The notes beneath the pieces are model-generated. The model was not told the origin of the DNA and ran no database searches. It was given only the letters and a program-made list of their open reading frames with translations. The position numbers and the translations under genes were made by a program. Positions 7,687 to 13,872 of a DNA stretch of 35,030 nucleotides are shown in pieces. Positions within the stretch are counted from its first letter, which is position 1. Each line of letters opens with the position of its first letter. The stretch comes from a virus. The stretch is from positions 1-35,030 of IMG/VR virus record IMGVR_UViG_3300005518_000029. One strand, 5' to 3'.

Positions 7687-8220
7687 ATGGACGACGAGAG
7701 CGACCCGACATACGAGCTTGCGCGGCGGCCGTGGTCGGGCGAACTGAACGTGAACCCATGGGATGCGATCTTGGGGGAGGTGCGGCGCAGCGCGTACCGG
7801 GCAGCGTGGATCGATGAGCGCGTGCAGCTCGAAGCGCACCGGGAACGGACGCTCATCGACTCGGACGGCGTCGACTTCGAGAAGGCGAGCGATTACGAGA
7901 TTGCCGTGCGGCTGCGCGGGCAGGAGCTGCGCGAGTGGATTCGCGAAAGCCGCGACGAGCGCAAGCACATGACGAAGGTTGCCGCCGACGCGGTGCGCGC
8001 TGGGCTCTCTGAGCGATACATCGATTCTCTGCGCGCTGAAGCGCAGATGATCGCTCGTGCGCTCACGAAGGCGCTCGACGCCGCCGATCTCGACGCTACG
8101 CAGCGCGCGCGGGCGAGCGAGGCGCTGCGCGAAGCGCTCGCCGAGATGGGTCCGATTCTCGCGCAGCGGCAAGACAGCATGGCGGGCACGGTAGCCGTAC
8201 GGCCAGAGATCGGCCGTTAA
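7687..8220 (+). CDS. Probable terminase small subunit-like protein, 177 aa
   Basis: Almost fully helical protein. The segment NPWDAILGEVRRSAYRAAWIDERV (residues about 25-50), then EWIRESRDERKHMTKVAADAVRAG and a C-terminal helical bundle, follows the pattern I associate with small-terminase-like proteins of actinobacterial phages and prophages. These bind the packaging start site. Family assignment rests on that remembered pattern, not on a visible catalytic motif. RBS GAGGTGACGAG precedes the ATG. The location is unusual: next to the iteron origin and about 11 kb from the large terminase. An origin-binding accessory role is the main alternative. Confidence 0.5.
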   Translation: MDDESDPTYELARRPWSGELNVNPWDAILGEVRRSAYRAAWIDERVQLEAHRERTLIDSDGVDFEKASDYEIAVRLRGQELREWIRESRDERKHMTKVAADAVRAGLSERYIDSLRAEAQMIARALTKALDAADLDATQRARASEALREALAEMGPILAQRQDSMAGTVAVRPEIGR

Positions 8221-8463
8221 GGGGTCTAGCGTCCACGCTCGCGGCCTCACACCCGCTTTCCTATACCCGAGTACCCCCGGTTCGCCAGCGCGGGCCGTAG
8301 GGCCGTTCACGGAAACCTGAATGCGGGCGGTCGGTATTCAGGGAAACGGCGACTTCCCTGAACTTGAGTCGGGCGGGCTCAAGGTTGGCGGGAACCGGGA
8401 TAGCTTTTGAGAAGTGTGGTTCCCGCAAGTTATCTTCGGGCGTGTCTGCGCAGAGCACGCAAA
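8221..8463. other. Non-coding convergent region with consecutive hairpins
   Basis: No supported gene. It separates the plus-strand replication block from minus-strand genes. Three perfect stems follow one another: TTCAGGGAA (8337-8345)/TTCCCTGAA (8354-8362), CTTGAG (8363-8368)/CTCAAG (8378-8383), and GCGGGAACC (8388-8396)/GGTTCCCGC (8418-8426). The alternative pair CCTGAAT/ATTCAGG just upstream competes with the first stem. This is more structure than a terminator needs. It may encode a small structured RNA or be a protein-binding region. Confidence 0.5.
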
Positions 8464-8489
8464 AGGGGCGATCCTCTCGGATCGCCCCT
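8464..8489 (-). terminator. Rho-independent terminator of the 8963-8493 operon
   Basis: Perfect AGGGGCGATCC/GGATCGCCCCT stem with a short TCTC loop (GAGA on the transcribed strand), followed by TTTT on the minus strand, directly after the stop at 8493. Confidence 0.8.
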
Positions 8490-8492
8490 CGC

Positions 8493-8570
8493 TTAGTTCC
8501 CGACGCCGCCCATGGGGCAGCCGGGTTTATGTGGTCGCTGCCCGCAAGCGGAGCAGTTGGGTAGTGGCAT
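8493..8570 (-). CDS. Tiny Cys-rich peptide, 25 aa (zinc-ribbon-like)
   Basis: Short ORF with a strong RBS (AAGGAGGTAACC) before the ATG at 8570. Translation is MPLPNCSACGQRPHKPGCPM followed by GGVGN: CxxC, then His and a third Cys, as in half of a zinc knuckle. It is the last gene before a good terminator. It is one of a group of very small CxxC peptides in this genome (see 11233, 13769, 16179). Function unknown. Confidence 0.6.
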   Translation of the reverse strand: MPLPNCSACGQRPHKPGCPMGGVGN

Positions 8571-8580
8571 GGTTACCTCC

Positions 8581-8793
8581 TTAGCGGTCGAACATCCCCG
8601 TGTCGATCACGCCATCTTGGAAGCCCTGCGTGTGCTTCCCCTTGCGCCTGCGCATGGCGTCTTTCACGAGCTTCTGCTTCTTCGCGTCGAGCTGATCGAG
8701 ACGCTTCTTCTCGGGGTTCTTTCCCGTACGAACGGCGCGCATGACCTCGCGAAACACGGGGTCGGCATCCTTCGGTATGTCCTGGTTAGGCAT
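8581..8793 (-). CDS. Hypothetical basic protein, 70 aa
   Basis: Strong RBS GGAGGTAGGTAACC before the ATG at 8793. Rich in Lys/Arg (KKRLDQLDAKKQKLVKDAMRRRKGKHTQG), predicted helical and possibly nucleic acid binding. It ends FQDGVIDTGMFDR. It is coupled by three bases to the gene upstream (stop 8796) in a three-gene operon headed at 8963. Confidence 0.65.
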   Translation of the reverse strand: MPNQDIPKDADPVFREVMRAVRTGKNPEKKRLDQLDAKKQKLVKDAMRRRKGKHTQGFQDGVIDTGMFDR

Positions 8794-8795
8794 GG

Positions 8796-8963
8796 TTACC
8801 TACCTCCGATGATCTTGTCGGCCTGCTCGATGATGCCGTTCAGTTCCTTCATGCGCTTCTTCTGCGCAGTGGTGAACGTCTTGCCTGCGCTGCGCATGAT
8901 GCGCTGCTTCTCTGCACGAGCATCGTCTTTGATCTTCTGTGCATTGATCTTCGTGATCTTCAT
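8796..8963 (-). CDS. Hypothetical basic helical protein, 55 aa; operon head
   Basis: ATG at 8963 chosen because the start-associated leader GACGAAAGGATCAC precedes it; a longer frame to 9104 has none. The peptide is Lys/Arg-rich and helical throughout (MKITKINAQKIKDDARAEKQ, then KKRMKELNGIIEQADKII), like a short coiled-coil or DNA-binding peptide. A TATGTTAGAGTTG promoter-like element lies at about 8988-9000. Confidence 0.7.
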   Translation of the reverse strand: MKITKINAQKIKDDARAEKQRIMRSAGKTFTTAQKKRMKELNGIIEQADKIIGGR

Positions 8964-8987
8964 GTGATCCTTTCGTCTGTGTCCCAA

Positions 8988-9002
8988 CAACTCTAACATA
9001 TT
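8988..9002 (-). promoter_or_regulatory. TATGTTAGAGTTG promoter-like element of the 8963 operon
   Basis: The minus strand reads ATATGTTAGAGTTG about 25-40 bases upstream of the ATG. The same string precedes the 11154 gene, and close variants precede 10029, 3914 and 9157. TATGTT is a good -10 candidate; no clear -35 was seen. Confidence 0.45.
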
Positions 9003-9156
9003 CCGGGACGCAGGGATGGGATGGGGTACCCCCTTCGGGGGGTTTCGGTCGAATGTCAGATTTGTCGGCGCGGGGGACCTCCCGCGCCCCGCCCCCGAAA
9101 TCACACCGTGTTTGGAAAGCGCTTACCAATCGAACCGAACATGTTAGGCTCACCGG

Positions 9157-9381
9157 ATGACGAACACGACGAAGACACCAACCGAAACCCTGCTCTCGTA
9201 CTTCACGTACGAGCACCTGCCAGCCGACCTGCGTGCGGTCTCCGAACCGTTCGCCGGACTGGCATACGAACTCGCTGCCACGCTGCCAGCATCCGCAGAG
9301 ACGACCGTGGCACTGCGCAAGCTGCTCGAATCGAAGGACTGTGCCGTTCGCGCGGCGCTGGCCCTGCGCGAGGCGGACTAG
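9157..9381 (+). CDS. Acb2/Tad1-hairpin-like small protein, 74 aa (possible cyclic-nucleotide sponge)
   Basis: Predicted two-helix hairpin: helix 1 about residues 24-43 (DLRAVSEPFAGLAYELAATL), a Pro turn (LPASAE), helix 2 about 47-72 (TTVALRKLLESKDCAVRAAL). The pattern, an aromatic/His-Pro start (YFTYEHLP), LA..L...LP.S.E...AL.KLLE, matches the layout I know for the Acb2/Tad1 hairpin family. Members of that family bind cyclic di- and trinucleotides and block CBASS or Thoeris signalling. I cannot align it here, and the binding residues are not identified. It is also a very common unannotated small protein type in actinophages. The promoter-like element CATGTTAGGCT lies just upstream, so the transcript would have a very short leader. 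A GTG-start gene follows two bases after the stop. Confidence 0.75.
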   Translation: MTNTTKTPTETLLSYFTYEHLPADLRAVSEPFAGLAYELAATLPASAETTVALRKLLESKDCAVRAALALREAD

Positions 9382-9383
9382 CC

Positions 9384-9641
9384 GTGTGGAGCTATGAGGA
9401 ACCCGAACCGCTGACGCCGCCGCACTTGGCGAACGTCGAGCTTCATGAGTACACGGAGACGTTCCCGCGTGAGCACGCCGCCGGACACGGCCGCTGCGGA
9501 GCGCTCCCGGCCCGCGCGTTCCGGCGCAAGTACCCGCTCGGGTGCTACCGCGAGTGCAGCCACGAAGGCGCACACTCGGCCCTCGCACGCACCGCGCAAT
9601 CGATGGATCGCAAGGCGCGTATGAAGGGTTGGCGTCCGTAG
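9384..9641 (+). CDS. Hypothetical protein, 85 aa
   Basis: GTG start two bases after the 9381 stop, with GAGGCGG about 8 bases upstream. Begins VWSYEEPEPLTPPHLANVEL. The central part is His/Cys rich (EHAAGHGRCG, GCYRECSHEGAHS), which could form a zinc site. The C-terminus is basic (DRKARMKGWRP). It forms a two-gene unit with the Acb2-like gene and ends at a bidirectional terminator. Confidence 0.65.
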   Translation: MWSYEEPEPLTPPHLANVELHEYTETFPREHAAGHGRCGALPARAFRRKYPLGCYRECSHEGAHSALARTAQSMDRKARMKGWRP

Positions 9642-9649
9642 GCAGCGAA

Positions 9650-9673
9650 GAGCCCCGCCTTTCGGCGGGGCTC
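9650..9673. terminator. Bidirectional terminator between convergent genes
   Basis: Perfect GAGCCCCGCC/GGCGGGGCTC stem with a TTTC loop between the stop of the 9384 gene and that of the minus-strand 9679 gene. Confidence 0.7.
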
Positions 9674-9678
9674 ATGTC

Positions 9679-10029
9679 CTAGGCGAAGCAGTAGTTGATC
9701 TTGTCGCCGCGTCGCTCGTACTCGTCGAGCGAGGCGAAGATGATCGATTCGGAGTGCCATGTTGCGTAGTACTTGGCCTCGTCGGCGGTCTCGAACACCT
9801 TGCCCGGCTCCGTGATCTGTCCCCGGACCGTAATCCGCAGGTTTACCCGACCGTCTTTGCGGCCTGAGATCTCGTACCCGTGCGTGGTGATCCCGATCAG
9901 ATCATCGGTGCCGCTCACGGAGCGGAACCCGTCGATCAGCCACGACTTCGACCACATGATGTGTCCCTTGATCTCGTACCCGGTGGGGATCGCGAACCCG
10001 ATGCGGTTGACGTTGCCCTGAGCGTTCAT
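9679..10029 (-). CDS. Hypothetical protein, 116 aa
   Basis: ATG at 10029 directly follows the start-associated leader GACGATAGGACGACACG. Predicted beta-rich: GRVNLRITVRG, YEIKGHIMWSKSWLIDGF, GITTHGYEISGR. A helical segment (ADEAKYYATWHSES) precedes the end. No known motif. It is a single-gene cassette, with terminators on both sides. Confidence 0.7.
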   Translation of the reverse strand: MNAQGNVNRIGFAIPTGYEIKGHIMWSKSWLIDGFRSVSGTDDLIGITTHGYEISGRKDGRVNLRITVRGQITEPGKVFETADEAKYYATWHSESIIFASLDEYERRGDKINYCFA

Positions 10030-10099
10030 CGTGTCGTCCTATCGTCGTACCCTGTGGTGTTGTACCTGCAACTCTAATCGAATTCCCGGCAGGCGTCCA

Positions 10100-10138
10100 C
10101 CCCTGCGCCCAATTTTCTCAAATATTTTTCGGGCAGCG
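10100..10138 (-). promoter_or_regulatory. AT-rich element upstream of the 10029 gene
   Basis: The minus strand shows GAAAAATATTTGAGAAAATT in an otherwise GC-rich region, and a GATTAGAGTTGCAGG element at about 10063-10077. Similar AT islands precede the 12864, 15301 and 21698 genes. Likely promoter or UP element. Confidence 0.4.
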
Positions 10139-10139
10139 A

Positions 10140-10167
10140 AAAGCCCCGGCCTCGTGAGCCGGGGCTT
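10140..10167 (-). terminator. Terminator of the 11154-10200 operon
   Basis: Perfect AAAGCCCCGGC/GCCGGGGCTTT stem with a 6-base loop, running into TTTT on the minus strand. Confidence 0.8.
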
Positions 10168-10199
10168 TCGGGAGACTGGCAGCGTGTGCCGTGTTGAGC

Positions 10200-10784
10200 T
10201 TAGCGCATCCGCAGTTGGGTGGCCGTCATGCCGTGCCGGTCCGGGCGTACCGGACCCTCGTACGTGATCTGCACTTCGCCGCGACCCCGGTACGTGTACG
10301 AGCCGCATCCGGCCGGGCAGTCGGCGAAGCCCTTCGTACCGTCGATGTACTCGCCGTACCCGGTACCGCCGCACACCCCGCACGCTACGACTTCGCGCCG
10401 CCGCTGCGGAATCGGCTGGTATTGCAGCCCCTCATACTCCGCAAGCTCGACGTAGCGCACCCGCTTCCAGCCGCCGAACGCCTTCACGATCGTTTCCACC
10501 TGCTTCCAGCGCGCGCAGTGCCGTGTTTTCCGCGTGCCCATGTAGTTGGGGTGGTCGTTCGACACGTCCCAGTGCTTGCGCGGATCGTCGTCATGCCTGC
10601 GGCACACGGTGCACCCGTCGAGCACGGCGCGGTAACCGCGCGGCTTGAGATTCCCCTCAGCGTCGAGCGCATCGAAGTAGTACCGCCCGGCGAACGCTTC
10701 GGACCCTTCCCGGTTCCAGGGGTGTTCCCCGTCCGGGAACGGCTCGAAGAGCACTTGCAAGGCCGGTGGTTTTGGTGTCCTCAT
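10200..10784 (-). CDS. Zinc-binding protein with DnaJ-like CxxCxGxG motif, 194 aa
   Basis: Start is the ATG at 10784 (MRTPKPPALQ), which overlaps the upstream stop as ATGA and has AAAGGATG before it; the longer GTG frame to 10802 is unlikely. The C-terminal third carries CGVCGGTGYG and then DCPAGCG, the repeat type of DnaJ zinc fingers. Another CxxC-like group (CTVCRRHDDDPRKHW) lies at mid length with a following HC. It may bind nucleic acid or protein through zinc; no enzymatic motif seen. Last gene of a three-gene coupled operon. Confidence 0.7.
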   Translation of the reverse strand: MRTPKPPALQVLFEPFPDGEHPWNREGSEAFAGRYYFDALDAEGNLKPRGYRAVLDGCTVCRRHDDDPRKHWDVSNDHPNYMGTRKTRHCARWKQVETIVKAFGGWKRVRYVELAEYEGLQYQPIPQRRREVVACGVCGGTGYGEYIDGTKGFADCPAGCGSYTYRGRGEVQITYEGPVRPDRHGMTATQLRMR

Positions 10785-10969
10785 CCCTGCATCCTTTCCC
10801 ACGCGCCGACGACGGCCGCCGAAGCGACGGCGAGCCCGACGAAAAGCATGGCAAGCGACAGTGCCGCCATGAGGTCATTCGTGGGGTCGGCGTTGAAGCC
10901 GACTGCCCCCGCGCCGGTCATGAGGCCGAGCCCGGTAACGTACAGCGCCGTAATGGTCACTTTCTTCAT
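10781..10969 (-). CDS. Two-span membrane protein, 62 aa
   Basis: ATG at 10969 overlaps the previous stop (TAATG). Hydrophobic segments lie at about residues 5-24 (TITALYVTGLGLMTGAGAV) and 34-56 (MAALSLAMLFVGLAVASAAVVGAW). It ends with ATGA overlap into the zinc-protein gene. Function unknown. Confidence 0.7.
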   Translation of the reverse strand: MKKVTITALYVTGLGLMTGAGAVGFNADPTNDLMAALSLAMLFVGLAVASAAVVGAWERMQG

Positions 10970-11154
10970 TACCGCTCTCCGTTCTCGTACCGCGCCCGCA
11001 GGTCGCGGTCGTCGCAGGCGATGCACAGCCGCATGTCTTGTCCGATCAGGGTGACCCTGAACGTGACTCGGGTATGCGGCCTGCACAGCGGCTTACCGTT
11101 ACCGTTCGAGCGGTGCACGACCTTGCCGCGCTTGTCAGTGATGGGCTGGCTCAT
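10969..11154 (-). CDS. Hypothetical protein, 61 aa; operon head
   Basis: ATG at 11154 follows the leader GACGAAAGGACGATACG. Basic N-terminal half (DKRGKVVHRSNGNGKPLCRPH) and one CxxC (LCIACDD) near residue 44, plus Cys24 and His27, giving a possible zinc finger. It ends DLRARYENGER. First gene of a tightly coupled three-gene operon. Confidence 0.7.
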   Translation of the reverse strand: MSQPITDKRGKVVHRSNGNGKPLCRPHTRVTFRVTLIGQDMRLCIACDDRDLRARYENGER

Positions 11155-11175
11155 CGTATCGTCCTTTCGTCTGTG

Positions 11176-11194
11176 TCCTGCAACTCTAACATAA
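11176..11194 (-). promoter_or_regulatory. TATGTTAGAGTTGCAGG promoter-like element of the 11154 operon
   Basis: The minus strand reads TTTTATGTTAGAGTTGCAGG immediately after the T-tract of the preceding terminator and about 20 bases before the start-associated leader. TATGTT is the -10 candidate. Confidence 0.5.
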
Positions 11195-11222
11195 AAGCCC
11201 CGGCCTGCATAGACCGGGGCTT
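11195..11222 (-). terminator. Terminator of the 11690-11233 operon
   Basis: AAGCCCCGG/CCGGGGCTT stem, followed by TTTT on the minus strand, abutting the next promoter-like element. Confidence 0.75.
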
Positions 11223-11232
11223 GCCGTACTTG

Positions 11233-11304
11233 CTATTCCTCGTTACAGCGGCACTCGCCCGCCTCTTCGCCGCAGGTGCGGCACCAGTCGTCGGCCATGC
11301 TCAT
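11233..11304 (-). CDS. Tiny Cys-rich peptide, 21-23 aa (zinc-ribbon-like)
   Basis: Reads MSMADDWCRTCGEEAGECRC then NEE: CxxC and CxC in a very short acidic peptide. AAGGGAGGG lies before it. The ATG at 11298 has better spacing than the one at 11304, so the true length may be 21 residues. Placed between the 125-aa gene and a terminator. Function unknown. Confidence 0.5.
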   Translation of the reverse strand: MSMADDWCRTCGEEAGECRCNEE

Positions 11305-11312
11305 CCCTCCCT

Positions 11313-11690
11313 TCACACAAGATCACTGTGCTTTCCGTCTTCGGAGATCTCTGCGACTTCGTTCACGAACAGTCCCGTCGACCGGATCACGAGATACGTG
11401 AAGTACGGACCGACATCGGAATGCTGCTTGCCGTAAGGCCAGTTCGCCGAACCGTACTGCGAGTGCGAGAGGTCGCGAGCGATGATCTTGAATGTGCCGT
11501 GGAGGCCCTGCGTGTCGTCGATGAGCAGGATCGTGTCGCCGACGACGGGCGGGTACAGCGTGTACAGCTTCCCGTCGTTCCGTGAGCCGTTCAGCCGGAG
11601 CGGCGTGTACTTGTACATCATGCCGAGCCGGTGCATTCCGGCGTCCTCGCGCAGGTAGAAGGCACACACTGCGTAGTCTTTCTGTTCCAT
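11313..11690 (-). CDS. Hypothetical protein, 125 aa
   Basis: ATG at 11690 follows the leader GACGAAAGGACGACACG. Beta-rich with a central VVGDTILLIDDTQGLHGTFK block that reads like a small barrel (SH3/KOW-like) strand-turn-strand, then aromatic-rich YGSANWPYGKQH. No family assigned. It probably heads a two-gene unit with the tiny Cys peptide. Confidence 0.7.
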   Translation of the reverse strand: MEQKDYAVCAFYLREDAGMHRLGMMYKYTPLRLNGSRNDGKLYTLYPPVVGDTILLIDDTQGLHGTFKIIARDLSHSQYGSANWPYGKQHSDVGPYFTYLVIRSTGLFVNEVAEISEDGKHSDLV

Positions 11691-11709
11691 CGTGTCGTCC
11701 TTTCGTCAG

Positions 11710-12156
11710 TTACTTCACGCGAACCCATGTCACCGGAGCGCCGCAGCGGTTGCACAGATACAAGTCCGCGAGCCGCCTCGGCGGCATCCGGTGCCGGGTG
11801 TGGTGCGTCGTGCAATTCACCGTGCAGAAACCTCTGACGCCGCCTTCGGGCATCGCGACATCTGATTGGCAGCGCTCGGGTCTTGCGCCGAGTCGGAGTG
11901 CCCATATCTGCCACTGCGGTCCGTGCGAGGCCATCGGACCGGCGAGCACGTGCGCGATCTCGTGCAGGATCACGTCGCGCACGTCCGCTTCACTGTTCAG
12001 TGTCACGAAGTGCCGTGACATCGTGATCATGCGCTTCCCGTGATGGCACGCGCCGCAGCGGCGCTTGGCGTTATCGAACCTGAATGACCAAGTGTTGCCG
12101 ACCCCGTTGTCTTCCATGAGTGTGAGTGCGAGGTTTTCGGCGTCTTCGAGCTTCAT
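11710..12156 (-). CDS. SprT-like zinc metalloprotease, 148 aa
   Basis: Carries the metalloprotease motif LHEIAHVLAG (H65, E66, H69) and a downstream HGPQW (H78), the arrangement of SprT/Spartan proteins. A C-terminal Cys-rich part (FCTVNCTTHH, LCNRCGAP) forms the zinc ribbon typical of the family. SprT-type proteases cut protein-DNA crosslinks or remodel proteins; the target here is unknown. ATG at 12156 follows the leader GACGATAGGACGAAACG. Single-gene cassette ahead of a short gap. Confidence 0.88.
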   Translation of the reverse strand: MKLEDAENLALTLMEDNGVGNTWSFRFDNAKRRCGACHHGKRMITMSRHFVTLNSEADVRDVILHEIAHVLAGPMASHGPQWQIWALRLGARPERCQSDVAMPEGGVRGFCTVNCTTHHTRHRMPPRRLADLYLCNRCGAPVTWVRVK

Positions 12157-12179
12157 CGTTTCGTCCTATCGTCTTGAGT

Positions 12180-12201
12180 GCCCCACCCTTCCGGGCGGGG
12201 C
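12180..12201 (-). terminator. Terminator after the 12211 gene
   Basis: GCCCCACCC/GGGCGGGGC stem (one G-T pair on the RNA) with a TTCC loop, ten bases after the stop. Confidence 0.6.
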
Positions 12202-12210
12202 GACATGTTC

Positions 12211-12459
12211 CTACTCGCTGTATCCCCGGGCGACGCTGCGGAGCGCTGCCCACTCGTTCAGCATCTCCGACACGACTTCCCGCGCCCGCGTCTGCGCCGC
12301 CTCACGCTGCACCGGCGTTAGCGACGCCTTCACGGTGTTGATGCGCGCCTGAACGGACTTCGTACGGGCGTGGTACCAGGTGGAATAGTCCGCACCGGTC
12401 CGGGCGCGGTACTCGCGGTACTCTTCGCCTTCGAGGGGAATGAGTTCTTCCATGTACAT
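12211..12459 (-). CDS. Hypothetical protein, 82 aa
   Basis: ATG at 12459 follows the leader GACGATAGGATGAACCG. Acidic N-terminus (EELIPLEGEEYREY), then a long amphipathic helix (about residues 32-75) with many Ala, Arg and Glu. No family recognised. Confidence 0.65.
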   Translation of the reverse strand: MYMEELIPLEGEEYREYRARTGADYSTWYHARTKSVQARINTVKASLTPVQREAAQTRAREVVSEMLNEWAALRSVARGYSE

Positions 12460-12509
12460 CGGTTCATCCTATCGTCGTGTTGACTAGCAACTATGATGAT
12501 AATACACGA

Positions 12510-12536
12510 AGCCCCGACCCGCAAGGGGTCGGGGCT
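12510..12536 (-). terminator. Terminator of the 12864-12544 cassette
   Basis: Perfect AGCCCCGACCC/GGGTCGGGGCT stem with a short GCAAG loop, followed on the minus strand by TCGTGTATT. Confidence 0.75.
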
Positions 12537-12543
12537 CCGGCGA

Positions 12544-12864
12544 TTAGAACGCGAGGGCCGAAGCCTCCACCCCGTACCGTTCCGTGTAGAGGTCCATGTG
12601 GTCGCCCACGGTGAAGACTTTTTCGGTTTCGAGCTGGGAAAGCTCGCCTTCGACCGCTGCGGCCTCCGCGTCGCGCCCCTCCGCACGCAGGACCGACGCG
12701 CCGCGCGTCAGCGCACGCAGCAGGTCAAGCGAAGAAGTGGAGAGGTCGGCAGCGTCGAAGTACGCCGCCTTCACGTCCGAAACGGTCGCCCAAACGGCGT
12801 CGATGCCCTGGAGGCCCGAGAAGTTGATGTTGATGGCGATCTGGGAAGCGGTGAGGTTCGACAT
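12544..12864 (-). CDS. Hypothetical protein, 106 aa
   Basis: ATG at 12864 follows GACGAAAGGACAAAAACA, an A-rich variant of the start-associated leader. Helical protein with an Ala/Glu-rich central section (RALTRGASVLRAEGRDAEAA) and an aromatic C-terminus (DLYTERYGVEASALAF). No family recognised. It is a single-gene unit with terminators on both sides and an AT-rich element upstream, which suggests separate and perhaps strong expression. Confidence 0.7.
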   Translation of the reverse strand: MSNLTASQIAININFSGLQGIDAVWATVSDVKAAYFDAADLSTSSLDLLRALTRGASVLRAEGRDAEAAAVEGELSQLETEKVFTVGDHMDLYTERYGVEASALAF

Positions 12865-12910
12865 TGTTTTTGTCCTTTCGTCGTTTCGTCCTTGGTATAG
12901 CCAAGCTTAG

Positions 12911-12938
12911 TAGCCCCTGCACGAAGGTGCAAGGGCTA
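12911..12938 (-). terminator. Terminator of the 14379-12974 operon
   Basis: TAGCCCcTGCAC/GTGCAaGGGCTA stem with a GAAG loop and one mismatch, 35 bases after the stop at 12974. It lies between that stop and the next gene's leader. Confidence 0.6.
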
Positions 12939-12939
12939 C

Positions 12940-12977
12940 GGCAAATATTTTTGAATTATTTTGTTCTTGCAGGTCAA
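12940..12977 (-). promoter_or_regulatory. AT-rich promoter candidate of the 12864 gene
   Basis: The minus strand has TTGACC followed by AACAAAATAATTCAAAAATA. The AAAATAATT-C-AAAAAT string is shared with the element at 21782-21811. Exact -10 placement is uncertain. Confidence 0.4.
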
Positions 12978-13087
12978 CCAGCATACGCGAGGTGCATCGA
13001 CGCCACGGCGTAGTGTCCGGCGACGTACAGCAAGAGCAAGAGCAGCATTCCGGCCGCCGCTAGATCCCAGTCCGAAGGATCGATCAC
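12974..13087 (-). CDS. Tiny single-span membrane peptide, 37 aa
   Basis: GTG start at 13087 overlaps the upstream stop as GTGA. The peptide is MIDPSDWDLAAAG followed by a Leu-rich span (MLLLLLLYVAGHYAVASMHL). Last gene of a six-gene coupled operon. Function unknown. Confidence 0.55.
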   Translation of the reverse strand: MIDPSDWDLAAAGMLLLLLLYVAGHYAVASMHLAYAG

Positions 13088-13329
13088 GGGCGGCCCCGTG
13101 GGACATGGCGGCCGACTACCTTCGGACCGATCACCTTCACGCAGTTCTGACACTGCGGCAGCTCGGCCGCCTGGTCGTATTCGTCCTGCGTTCCGGTGCC
13201 GTACCAGCCTGCCCACCCGGCAATGCCGCACTCGGCCGAGAATCGCGAGCCGGTGAATGTGCTCAGCGCGTGCGTGACCCTGCCGTTCTTCAGGTACAAC
13301 CACTCGAAGGCCGGTGGCGGTGCGCTCAT
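13084..13329 (-). CDS. Hypothetical protein with Cys pair, 81 aa
   Basis: ATG at 13329 overlaps the upstream stop as ATGA. N-terminal half includes LYLKNGRVTHALSTFTGSRF. Then come C34 and a CQNC pair (60-63) with a Trp/Gly-rich loop between (IAGWAGWYGTGTQDEY), which could be a small zinc site. The C-terminus is basic. No family recognised. Confidence 0.65.
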   Translation of the reverse strand: MSAPPPAFEWLYLKNGRVTHALSTFTGSRFSAECGIAGWAGWYGTGTQDEYDQAAELPQCQNCVKVIGPKVVGRHVPRGRP

Positions 13330-13535
13330 GATTCCAGCTCGGCGAAGAACGTGATGACCAGGTTCGCCCGATCGACGCCGAACTTCTCGGCGCACACGTC
13401 CATGATTTCGACTACCTTCGCTGCGTCGAGCTTGCCGTACACCGTGACGTCGGTACATGAGATGTGCTCGCCCCCGTCGACCGGATCGGCGTACTTGCAC
13501 ACGATGTAGAACTCACGCTTTTGACGCCGCGCCAT
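13326..13535 (-). CDS. Hypothetical protein, 69 aa
   Basis: ATG at 13535 overlaps the previous stop (TGATG) with GGGGAAG before it. Alpha/beta mix: KREFYIVCKYADPVDGG, a HISCTDVTVYG strand, helix AAKVVEIMDVCAEKFG, and a final strand NLVITFFAEL. It reads as a small ferredoxin-like fold. Function unknown. Confidence 0.65.
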   Translation of the reverse strand: MARRQKREFYIVCKYADPVDGGEHISCTDVTVYGKLDAAKVVEIMDVCAEKFGVDRANLVITFFAELES

Positions 13536-13765
13536 CACTTCCCCGCCTTCGGCGCGTGGCGGAACCACTTACCTTTAACGCGGTCGAAGGCGTCGTATGC
13601 GACATCGTCGACCGGTTCCATCCGAGCCGGAGTCGCCGTGCTCGTGCCGAACGGCGACCATCCGCCGGAAGCCTGCCCCTTCGGGTTCGACTTCGAGACC
13701 TTGCCCGGCGTGATGCCGCGTCGCTTGAGTTCGGAGCGCTGTGCGCGCGTCTGCTTGCTCTTCAT
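13535..13765 (-). CDS. Hypothetical basic protein, 76 aa
   Basis: ATG at 13765 with GAAGGGATAAGCG before it. Strongly basic N-terminus (MKSKQTRAQRSELKRRGITP) and a Gly/Ser/Pro-rich, probably disordered middle; it ends VKGKWFRHAPKAGK. Likely nucleic acid or protein binding by charge. It continues the coupled operon. Confidence 0.65.
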   Translation of the reverse strand: MKSKQTRAQRSELKRRGITPGKVSKSNPKGQASGGWSPFGTSTATPARMEPVDDVAYDAFDRVKGKWFRHAPKAGK

Positions 13766-13768
13766 CGC

Positions 13769-13870
13769 TTATCCCTTCCCGTGGTCGTGTCGCTGCATGT
13801 CCTCGCAGTCTTCGACGCGCTCGCCGCAGGAGCCGCAGGTGTACGCGTCTTCGTACTCGTCGTTCGGCAT
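13769..13870 (-). CDS. Tiny Cys-rich acidic peptide, 33 aa (zinc-ribbon-like)
   Basis: Reads MPNDEYEDAYTCGSCGERVE then DCEDMQRHDHGKG: CGSCG plus a third Cys and two His, a possible one-zinc knuckle. GAGGACTGATC precedes the ATG at 13870. It lies two bases after the 13873 stop. One of four such peptides in the window. Confidence 0.6.
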   Translation of the reverse strand: MPNDEYEDAYTCGSCGERVEDCEDMQRHDHGKG

Positions 13871-13872
13871 GA

